Positions 49,587 to 61,500 of a DNA stretch of 64,000 nt are shown here, piece after piece. Source of the stretch: Taenia hydatigena (lineage: Eukaryota > Platyhelminthes > Cestoda > Cyclophyllidea > Taeniidae). Under the pieces are notes generated by a model, which was not told the DNA's origin, did no database searches, and worked only from the letters and a program-made list of their open reading frames with translations. The stretch is taken from positions 2,809,381 to 2,873,380 of the forward strand of contig JADWOT020000009.1 in the NCBI GenBank assembly GCA_036345935.2, read 5' to 3'. Positions within the stretch are counted from its first letter, which is position 1. The number at the start of each line of letters is the position of its first letter. A program made the position numbers and the translations under genes.

Positions 49587-52500
49587 ATGAGTAGCAACGC
49601 CAAGTCGTACACCGGCTACTCGACGAGCAGTGTCTTCTCGGACGAGACCGATATTGCCTCGGACATTGAGGCAGATCTGCAGGACCTACCGATGGGTAGT
49701 GAGGAGGCAGAGACTGACATTACCTCTTTCGTTGGTAGCACCACCAACAGCTTTGCTTCACCGCCATTCGCTGGTAGTTTCTCGTCCCTTCCTTCCGAAT
49801 CATCTGCTGCACCTCCTTTTTCGGAGGGTGAGACATTGATGCAGCTGTCGTCACATCATCAGCGCGTTTACCTTCGCTCTGCTTCCCTCAGTGGCGTACA
49901 CACCCGTCTCCTTAATGCGCAGTCGAGAGAGAATTGCGGTTCGCCTAGCTGCATTGTATGGTTCAGTACTGGAGTCTCTTTTACTGGTCTGGTTTCTTGT
50001 TCATTCCATGTACACTCCCACATTGTGCGATGGATTCTAACTCAATCTTCTGTAATCTCTTCCTTCCAATTGGCTCTACCTGTCCTTTTCATTTCTAGTC
50101 GTTGCAGAATTTTGTTGCGGTGGGGACGAACAATGGCTTCATCTTTCTTTTTGGTGAGCGTCAGTTTCTGTTGTTCTTTTTCATTTTAATGTAAGTGATT
50201 TATCAGGAATTAGCTGTTATATAAATTAGCCAAGTTACAGACAACACTGAGAGCCGCTAATAATAAGTGGATTCCCTTCGTTTATGTCAGGTATTATTTG
50301 CCTTCATGTCTAACTCGTATTGTTACTTATTTACTTCATTGAATTTCTAGAGATTTTTTCCACAATTAGTGCTATCCACTTCCCCAGTCAGTCATTGATG
50401 ATCTATTACGGTTGTGGGTGATTTTGCGCGCAGATGCTCGTGAATTTGGGTTTTTTAAGCTATTCACCTTGTTAAATGCAGGTCTTTTAATAATTTATTA
50501 CGTAGTGAATGATGCGCTTTTCATTAACGATATCAATTTTTTTTTCGTTTCTAAAGATGATTTGTACCGATTGAGGCTGGGGTTATCATAATTATACGAC
50601 GATGGTGGCCTCAGTTGTCAAATTAGCATAATTTGATTGTTTGGGCTCTCGTTGATGTATTTTTGTTCAATCTTCGATCAAAGATGTTCTTAAGGTATCT
50701 TCAACGACCTATTACATTGGTCAGCTCCAGTAACCTTCATCAGCATCTATCCTCTCAATTATCCAGATGTTTATTGCCGCAAATTCCCCTTCTACCTAAC
50801 TTCATTGTTCGCTCAAGGCAGTGATATCTGCTTTCGACGATGGTAATTAATCTATGGAAATGTAGGACCGATGCCAAAATCCGATAAATTAACATTGAAG
50901 CATATGTTTCTGACGAATTGTTAGGAGCTGTTTGTTTGCATTGTGATTCAGCTTTATTTTGACCAGATCTGTTCGCGTTTGCTCGCGTGGGTCATATTAG
51001 TGAGCTTTTAATAACGCATTTAGCCAGTTCAATTTGTACTGATATAATCTAGCGTATTTACTTTTTCACTGTTCACGTGGGTATTATTTTTTAAACCTAA
51101 GCTGGTCGTGTCAGCGGACTTCTGTTTGCACTGTTATTTCTTTTGTGGCGTTCAGCTGGGCTTATCCTGGACTACTTTAATGACCAAAGTTTTATTGTTT
51201 TATACTATATTAGCCTGAATTAAATTTATTCATAAAATATCATAGTATTTGTCCTCCATGTCCATTTCTACTGTCTAACTGCGCCAGTAGTTACAGAAGA
51301 GGCCAAGTATTTCCCACAATCTGAGGGTTAGAAGCGTGAACCTTTGTGCTATCATTATTGCATTGGCATTTTGTTTGGTTTCCTCCAGTCGCTTTGTTTC
51401 TCTTCACCTAAGTTTGAAAATCGATTGTAAATTATTTTACCACCCTCATTGGACTGTTTGGGCGTCATTAACAGGTTTATTAATTTCCAAGGTAGATATG
51501 TCCTCTTTACTTTGTACTTTTGTTCCTCTTAGCCCTTGTTGTTGTTGCCGTTATTCGTGCTGATACTAGCATTTACTTGGATGTATGAAAATGCTGGTGA
51601 ACTAATTGTATCGGTGTCTGGAAGTCTACCTGTAATTTTGAGGATTGAGAAGCCCCTGCCTCGTTGCTTTCGAAAGATCGCCATCAGAAGCTGCGACTCT
51701 GTATCGACGCAAGCACTACTGAGGTGGGCTCAGGCCAGGGTTCAATCACCTCATTAAGCCAGAACCTCTCGAGCAGTCGTCTACTTAGCGGTTTCGCCAG
51801 CGGCCGCATTGCGATGTGGCAATTGCCAAAAGGCGACGACACCGCCACTTGCGAAGGCACCGATGATGATGAGGAGGAACAATCCCACCCGGAGGCTGGA
51901 GAAGCCAGGACAAAGAAGCAGTGGGCTGGTATTTGTCTGCGCATCATCGATGATGCTCATACTGATGGGCAATCTGTAATCTTCTGCGCCTTCACGTCAC
52001 TGCCAACTGTGGCGGTTTCAGTGGATAGCAGCGGCTCTGCCTACGAGCTGGACTTTAGGTGTTTTGTGATTGGATTCAGTTTTGTTTGAAAAGGCTTACG
52101 AAACCGTTTACCCGTCCCTTATCCGGTTTAGGCGAGGCATTCTGGGTCGTAGCACTCTTTCAGCATGCTTCTTTTCGGGCAGGTGAGTTACTTACTTCAA
52201 ATCCCCCTAACCATTACCCCTTGTGATACCAACTGGGTACTAAATGTACTGATTTTCTAAAAGTTTGTGCAGTCGGAACCGGAAACATTCTCGCTTGTAC
52301 CCACTAGTGAAGTTATTCGATGGCCGTTTCACTCTTTTGCATGAATAATTAGGCAGACATTGTTATTTTACTAATTAACGCCATTTGGTCCTCGAAAAAC
52401 CGCTGGGTTTTCGTATACAAAATTTGGAGAATCAAATTGTTTCTTGTAATTAAGTGGTGGGAAAGGAGGATGAAAGTGCTGTCACTTCCACTGTTAATAG

Positions 52501-55500
52501 GTGTTAACTTTTCTGATGCGCCTAATTGTGGATGATTGAAGAAAGCGAAGTGGTATCTAGAAGTTCTTTAGCTCCGCACTGCACGTCACTATTTTTACAA
52601 GTGGTATTTTTTGCATGGGATTAAGAGACATTTTTGGAACATGCGATTCTTCGTTAAACCAAAAAGAAAAAACTGCTTGGACCTCCTAACTTTTACTCGA
52701 ATGCGATGTTTGAAATTTTAGGGATTGCTTTGTTACATGAGAAATCTAGCTGCTTCATTCAACTTTCGTTGTTTAGGCCCAGGAGCGTCATAGTCCGGTA
52801 ATCAAATCTACAACTTTTGTAGAGTTTTTGCGATAATTTCTGATGCGCTTATCTAGTGGCAACGAAAATATTATAGGTTTACACTAGCCATCATCTTCCT
52901 CTTTGAGTCATCAATTTGAATTATTTTTCGTTGTCAAAAGAAATAGTGTTTTCGGATCGCGATTTTCTGGACGGATTTCAAAGCCACATTGAAATAGTCC
53001 TAATTTAGACGAATGTCACTCTACATCGGGCACCTTTTAGGAGCATTTAGCGTAGGAGATATGTATGCATTTATCGTTACTTTCATTCTGTGAATCTATC
53101 ATTCCTATCTTCGATCATCTTAAAGAACTCGAAACTGATACGAATTCTTGATTTGCAATGCAGTACCTGAATTCCCTTTGAAAAGCTATAGGTCACAAAA
53201 GTTCGAAAATTGATTGAGCGAGTGCTAAGATGGGTTGTGGACTGTTAACAAAACGGTATGTACTAAAAGCTATGGCATTAAGATGGCAACCGAAACTGCG
53301 AAGCCGAAAGAGTTTGTATAGTTAAAAATAACTTTTTGCAGGAAACAAGTCATGTTTGGTGGTCGTCAATATAATTGTGTCTGTTTCCCTCCAGCCACGG
53401 AGAGATCTGCGCAATTTCTCCCCTGCGTCCAACCCATACGAGTGGTCTGCTACATAACTACCAACGTCAGCCTGTTTTTCGTGCTCTTCTCGGTTCTGCC
53501 ATGGTTGCCATGGCTTCCTTTACCAAGGTCATTGTCATTGCACTGAAACCCAAGTTCCGTGTTATCTTTTGGCAACATCTGAAGGTGAGAAGCTTTCTCC
53601 AGCTTAAAAGCACGCATCACGAGTGGTATGTTCTGCTTACCAAGACTAGGAACCTTAATTTTACTTTTTGTAATTATTAACTAAATGCAACCCTAGAGCT
53701 CAATTTATTCCCTCGGATGACGTTCGTCCATTATTGGTTGTTTGTTGCTATATCAGCAGGTGTGATCCCGACTTTCTAGATTCCGGTTTCTTTGTAGCTT
53801 TACTCGCTGTGAGTGTGTGGACTTGTTCTATTTAGTTGGGGTTATGATATCTACAAAATATGCTAACATTGGTAATAAAATACTCTAATTTGTGATTTCA
53901 CAAGAAGCGGTTTGGGCCATCTCTAAGCTTTTGGCATTTTTGGAATCGTCGGTGTCGTTGTGTTGCATTAAATTCGTATTTTCAAAGATTCGCATGTGAT
54001 CGAAGTGTTACTCTCAACGCTTATTTGTCGCCCTAGAGACACACTTCTATTGGTCCCGACCTCAGCTTCCTTAATACCCAATTATGTTATGCTAAAGTTT
54101 TGCGGTGCCGGCCATTAACAGACCTGGTGGGATGGCACTGAAGCTTTTATGTTTTTGCCAGTATAATGGCGTCTTCATGAGGTGCGCGGGTAAGGAGGTA
54201 ACTTGATTATCAGAAATATGCAATATGTAATTTTTCATTTAGGATAGAAGACGTTTGATTTCAGCGATATTCTATCCACCAATGAAGCCACTTCTTGATA
54301 ATGGCTCGCCAGGAAGTCTTTAGAAACTTGGTCCATTAGAGAGAGCTATCTGTACTGAAATCGTCTTACTCACACGTGATTAAAACTGGTATGGCCTCCT
54401 CGACCAGCTTCTTTGCCCAATGAACTCATCGCTCTCCTCTCATCTCGTGTATTCAGGGTCCGCCCTCCTGTCTACCCCTGCTGGCGTGGTCATGGTGCAT
54501 TCCGGATACAACAGAATCCATGTTAGACGAGAGCAGCGCTTTTTTGGGCTTCGCTCGCGCCTCTACGATCCACATTGCTCGCATTTCCACACATCTGCTC
54601 GGTCCTCATGCCGAGGTGTCTTCAAGCGCTTGCGTCTTCAGCCTCAGCGGGCGGCAGTTCATTCACCAATTCCAACTCATTCGGACAATCTCTCTCGACC
54701 GACGCATTGTCACCCTCCACGTATGTACCGTCAGATTGCGATTGATAGATTCTGAATCTGCATGAAAGCCGAGTAGCCACCTGAACTTAGCAAACCTGGT
54801 TCTTTGCTATGGAGTGCCTATACACTATTTTATTCTAGTCTTTATGGTTCCAATTCACTAAAACGAAACTGTTTTTTTTTTGATATTATTAATTGATATC
54901 ATGTAAAACGTAAACTCGTATTACGCTAAAAGTCCTTCGCAATTTTTTCTCTAATTAAGGCATTCCCTAAGTGGACTGTTGAAGGCTTAAACAACTTTTG
55001 GGCTATCGCTAACTTTGATCGTCTTACGAACCTTGTTATTTTCTCAAAGCTATCACCATCACTAAACACTTCCAGACTTCACGGCATTATTTCATTGTGA
55101 AAATTTATATTTTATTTCAGTTACGCTCTCTACTTATACTAATAAGTAGCATACTAAACTTTTAATAATTTTCTGCAGCTATAATTCTTGGAAAAGGTAA
55201 CCTCAACTGACTACTGGAAGTTATCATTGCTTTTTTGGTCGCTGATTGAATGGTTTCATTGGTCATTTCTTTGGTTCTATCATGTAAGCAGTTAAGATAC
55301 TTGCCTTTCGTCACCGACAAGAATTGCCCATGCACTAATGTATTGGTTTCTCTTTGCATACAAATCCAAGATTCTTTTCCTACTTCGTGTGGATGCATCC
55401 ATTTTAACGGTGTCTTGATAGATTGCAGGGTATTCCAGCAGCTCTTTTGTTTCTCGTTGTGCTGGCTTTTTAAATGACACAGTTGAGTACTATTAACAGT

Positions 55501-58500
55501 ACAAAAGCTCAATATCATCTGCTATGAGTTTTAAATATTCATGAATAAGCTGTTGTTCACTCGAAGGAATATCTCAATGGAATGGAACAACTGTTGTAGC
55601 CCCATAGTTACTTGCGAGATCCATTGCCGATTTCTTTCAGTATTCAGTGAATGTTGCTCTCATGTTTGATTCCTTATCACTGATAAAAACCGTTGATGTG
55701 TCCTAGTTTTCTCAGAAGGAGACGAAACGTGGTTTGATAATCGTGCGTTTTGTTATTTACAATCGGCACATTTTGGATGGAAAATCTTGGTGTTGCCTCT
55801 ATTTAAAAATGTGTGTTTACAATCAACTAATCGGCCTTATGTCCTTTTTAATCTCCAGTTCTTTACCTTGGATCATCTCGCTATCCTGGACTCCGAGGAG
55901 ATATTGCGATTGTATGACATATCGATCGAGCAAGAAGTGGAGTCTTTTAACCTTACGATTGTTGAGATCTGCTACAATTCGAGCGCTTTCAAGGCTCTCG
56001 CTATCGGGGGCACTGTCAGCGAGGCTTTGGCAAGTCACTTTGTGGATGTCGATGTCTATTTCAACATTAAAATCATTATCGGAGACGTTACGCACCACGC
56101 GAGTCTAGTGGTACAGGCAATAAGAATCCAGATTGTTAAAAGCTATTAGTGTGAATTATTGTTCTGTTATATGTATGCTCGACCATTTACAGTAGGCCCC
56201 CTTCCTCTTTGGAAGATAGGTGTAGTATTTAGCCGGAGAAATTGAGCTTCGCCTACTGCTTTTACAAATGGTAGTGCTCGAACTATCCCTTAAAGTGTAA
56301 TAAGACATATCAATCTGAAAGTATGCTTACTATCATTGTATAAGTGGTCTGAAAGACTAGCAGAATTCTATGGTGAATTGCTGATTGAACTGGCGTGCGC
56401 AATTAAAGGTGCGTCCAAGGAAAATATATTTCCTTTATTGCCGTGTTCTAAGGTGAGTGGGATGAATGCCGTAACCGGAACCATGCCTATCAGTAGAAGG
56501 GAATAAAACGTCTGGCAGCTAAATATTCCTGTATTATTTTTCATTGAATTCGGGATGTAGCGATCGCCGGCCGTATCTTAATTTCCTTTTAGACCTGTGC
56601 CAGCGAACGTGCCTGTGCCAACTCAATCACCTCAGTAGGTGGAAAGTTGCTGGTGTTGGGCAAAAGTGGGATTTCAATGCTCGTACTTAAATCGTGGAAG
56701 GAGGTGGGTTTAGTTTTGCCCTTTCATTCTTTCTTCGTAACCTCTTTTTGTCCTAGCGAGTAATTAGCCTCTTTGGAGCCGGACGTGTTGAAGAGGCCCT
56801 GACAAGTTGCCGGCAGGTGTTACAAAAGGGCTCTCCACCTCCTGATTTGCGAGAATCCCTCCTCCAAGCTTTAGCTCACATGCCCCTCTCTCAGGCCAAA
56901 TGCCGTCCCACGCCTCCAATTGTCGCCAATCTTGTTGAGATTTGCGTTATGGCAGATCTCATGTGAGCTTGATATTAAATGCGCATCTTCAGCTTCTAAT
57001 AAAGCTGATCCAACCGTTTTTTGTATAGGGAGTTCCTCAATAATGCCGTGATCCCTGCGTATCAACGAGACGCATTGACGTTCCCACTGCTTCTGCGATG
57101 CCTTTGTACCCGTCTTCTCCAAGTCCGACCTATCTACGAGGCACCTGACAATGATGCTGATGAATGCCTTCTTCGGCACCTTTCTCCCGACATTAGCATG
57201 GAGTTGCTGACCTGGTGTGTCTGTGGACCGAGCACCATTCCATCCAATGCCTCTCCTGCCACTGCCAGCCTCACTTCGCGGAGCCTATCAGAGCGAAAGA
57301 CTTCAAATCATCAACAGTGGCTGCACATGCGAGTGAAAAATGGTCGCTCACTTGCTGAGTCATGCCTTGTGCGTTTATCTCCAACCAGTCTCAATATTGA
57401 CAAGGTGAATTTGGCCGCCCATAACTATGGTATCACTTAAATTTATTGATTTACTCGATATACATTGTTTGATATTTTGCTTCGGAAATCAAAGCTTTGG
57501 CGAATTGTGGTCTCCAAAAGCGTCTCAAACTTGTCTTGTTGGATTTGATTGGAAATGTTTCACGTCAGTAGGGAAGTGATTGGTAATTGGGTGTCTTACT
57601 GGATTTAAGAATAGCACAGTTCTTATTTTCACTATTGAGTATAGTAAGGTATGCTATTAAATTTGGCTACCGAAGCGTCCGTTACATATTCGTATTTATC
57701 AGTACACGCTGTAATTTAAATACCGATCCTCAATCTTCTAATAGAGCTGCCAAAACCGCAACTTCTCGCTTTACGATGCAGTCTGTTTGTTTAGATTCCC
57801 AAAACCTCATTGAAATGGTAGTTTTAAATGAGTTCCATGAAAATCCTTTGAATTCTAAGTACTGTCATCTAGTCGTTCTTTTAAGGAAACAGTAAAGCTG
57901 TTTATTGTGTATTGCTTTAGGGTCGATTCAAAGCGCTCCCTAATAATAATCTTTAAATGTTTGGCAAGATAAATACTCAATTCTCTTACAAGCAAACGTT
58001 CCTTGCATCATTCTTCGTTGTACTCTTAAATCCCAACTCTGACTTCAAGCCACTCCCTCATTCCTAGCAGTCTTGTTCTGTTAATACGCGATGGCTAGGC
58101 TCCATATTATATTATTTTAAAAGAAGTCGTAAACCAGATTAATTATGATCTCTCTAGGTGCCTTAGAACTGATTTTTACAAGTCGGCAACATTTCACTGT
58201 AATAGTTATGCAAGTATGGGGTGAGGATCGCAATGCTAAACGCTGGCGACTTGCAAGATCATCTGATTGCAGCTGTCTTTGATCGTCTTCTTAGCGCAAT
58301 TTCGTTCAGTCCAAGATAATTGCTCCATTAATGAGCCTGCCTGCTTTTATTCTCCGAAGTTATCTTGAGCTCCAGTTTGGTGGACCGATAGTGGTATGAA
58401 ATGCAGGTAAATACCAATAACACAAGTGCAAAGTAACAGTTTTTGATAGATGACAATGGGCTGCATTATAATCTTGCAAAATAGTATAATTTCTTTGCCT

Positions 58501-61500
58501 TTAAGCGACAGAAATGTATCATGGTCCATTTTAAATCAGCTAGGATTGCATGATATAATATTATGAATCGAATCTATTAAATTCACAAGCAGAAGCTATT
58601 GTAGGTTTTATAATGCAGACCTTTGCTAATTCAGAGGTGCTTGGGCTCTCGTCTCCTGACTGTTTAGTAAAGTTGCTCGATCTGCGATATCCACTATTGA
58701 AGACGATGCTATATTTACCCTGGCTTTTTATTTCTTCCAAAAATGCTCAAGTCTGACCAAACTAGCATCTCTTGGCCAGTCACCATAAGCTTAAAGCAGT
58801 TTGCTACAATGGTTTATAAAATACTTTATCGTTGTCGCTTGCACCGCCTTGCCAGATAACACAGCATCTGTTTTGGGTTTCATTCGCTCTATAATTCTGA
58901 CTATTTCCTTTATAGAGAGTCTGTTGTAACCTCAAATTTCGATGATCGATGTCGAACGTCTTTTATAGTAAGATCGTGGTGAATCAGTAAAGGTTTTATC
59001 GGAATCCTTATCGACGCTAGTTTCCAGTGCTTACATTTTCGCGCCCGAAGGTATCACAAACTAATGAGACCAAGGCAAATTTGTAAGAACTGCGAGAAAA
59101 GTTGTGTGCTTGTAACCTTTCTTTATGCGATGTATACCTCATCGTGATTTTGCAGGCTTTAATGGGCTACGTATAGTTATGCCCATCAGACTAGTTTATA
59201 ACTTTCCACGAAATAACGTTGTAAATCACAATCCAACAAAGCCTAGTTCACTGAGAATTTCGTTTCATAGGTTCTCAAATTCTGCCTTTCTAATGGCCTC
59301 TACCAGGGCTTTATGTACGTTTATGCATACGTGCTGAAAGATCACGAGGCGGCTTTCCGATGGCTGACGGATCTGCTAATTAAGAAGGCGCAATCACTTG
59401 TCAAACGAAAACCTTCTCTGGATACTTCATCGTCTTTTTCTGGTCATTCCATTGGTAAGTTGTTCGGTCGGTTTCTATGTTTATGTAAATTTCTTAAAGT
59501 GGTCTTTTAACCCCAATATCCTGCATGCCACCGATTGAAGCGATATTCTGTAGTGATTACCAATTTCAGTTCGCTGTTACAATCAGGAAAAAGGTGGCGT
59601 GCTGTATCCTGATTACTTTTGGATCTCCTCAGCTCTGTAAATATTTAAGCTTTGTTGCGCCAATTCTGGAATGCAGCAGATCTATTGTTTTTGCTTATTT
59701 TATTTCGCTTTTATATGTAGGTAAAATAATTTTCTTGAAACTGGAGTTTGCTTTCACTATCCTTGTATGCAGTTAATGTGCGATAAAGCAGTGTATTATT
59801 CGACGCTTCATCTTTAACTCAATAAACAGACGAAATTCCTCGTCCTGAAACAATTGGAGTTTCTTAGGCGCATAACCCTGTCTCAAGGTCAATGTCGAGG
59901 CTTATCCCAGAAGCTAGTGTGCAATGCTCGGTTAATTTATTTCAATTCCACCTCAATGCATTTAGCATCTGGGGATAAAGATTAGCCATTCCATTTGTGT
60001 ATCTTTTGTCTGACAAGTGTGCTGTGAAGTGTGTCTCAGTCTTGACTAATTGCTCTTCTCATCTCACTTTTGCACCCAGACGAAAGTAGTTTATTCTTTG
60101 TAGCCTGTTTCGGTTTTTTGTCGCGTTCCTGTACACTCTGAGGAAGGAAATAAATGAATTAAGGTTCATGGTCTTTCATCATTTTTGGCCCAACTTCTTG
60201 CAATTAGCCGATTGGAAGGAATAATCTTTCCTACCGGTGTCAAATTTTTCATGTAACCCAGCGTATTTATAAGCGACTTGTTATTATATTTTTAATTTTG
60301 CGAAGATCGGGTGGTGCTTTAATGAAGTCCTTTCAATTATTTCGCCTTGTCAAAATTTTATGGTCGTCCTCGTAGCAGTACAGTTGCTGTACTGATTAAA
60401 ATCTGCCGAATCTAATTTGGGTAGTAGAAGAACCTTCTGGCGGTTTTGTGATTTCCTCAAGCCTAGGACAACGCACGAATCGATTGCCATGCCTTCTTAC
60501 AGCTTCTTTCGACTCTCTGGATAATCTTGATGCCGGTGAAGCTGTCAATACCATCCTCCTCTTTCTCCGTTCCTGTTTTGCTGGCGAGGAAGTCTTCGGC
60601 ATGCCTCTCGACCCAAAATTTTACGCAGATGTCCCCAACAAGGTGCGTACGTCCTCATTCCCTTGCTACTAGAGCCATCCATTGATCTCGGCTTAAAATT
60701 TCACTTCTTTTTCAGGTATTCAATCTCCTCCTCTCCGCAACTATCTCCTCACCAGAGCCTCAACAAAAATCCCTCTTCTCACAGCACACTACCTCAGCAA
60801 CCTGTGCCATGCCTCGTCTTCGTGCCCTCTTGCACTTCGGGGGCACTATAGATCTTTTAAATATGCTCACACTGGTTCTACGCGAAAGCACCTTTTTCTC
60901 TATGCAACAGCTCTCCCTTGATCTAGGGTTTGTTGGTCTCATTATCATTAAGACATGCTTGTTTAGTTGCCAGCGTAGACAGCGCCTATTCAACGCTCTT
61001 GTGACATGCGCCTTGGACGAGGCTGGGGAGGCTTTGTTTTCAGTTGATCCTGCTGACATAACACGTCTACTGTGCTTCATCGGGGAACAGATTCTTCTTC
61101 CGGAAAATGACTCTGTCGCTTTTGAAAACCAGAAGATATTTATGGTAGAGATATTAATTCACTTCACTGGAAGACACTATTACGGGATTCACACTTCGTC
61201 TTCATCTTTTTAAGATGCTGAAACATCTCTGCAAGCGAACTGATTTTTGTAAAGTGACTAATCTGCCGCTAACGGAGCTCTCCGACGTTCTCTGCAGGCT
61301 TCTGTTTTCAGGACGTCTAGACGCCTCACGGGACTTGCTCGAGGTGGCAGAAAACGTTGGCTTGTATGTGACAGTCTGAACGCTCCTCGTAACAACATTT
61401 GCGTCCATGTGGTTACAATTATAGCCCCTTAATTATCCATGGTGTTTCTTAGTTATTTGGTTATAAAAGGGCGTTTGATTTCATTAAGGTAATCTGCAAG

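Noticed and set aside
51684..51972. Minus-strand frames over VPS8 exon 3
   Set aside because: Shadows of the GC-richer coding exon; no splice context.
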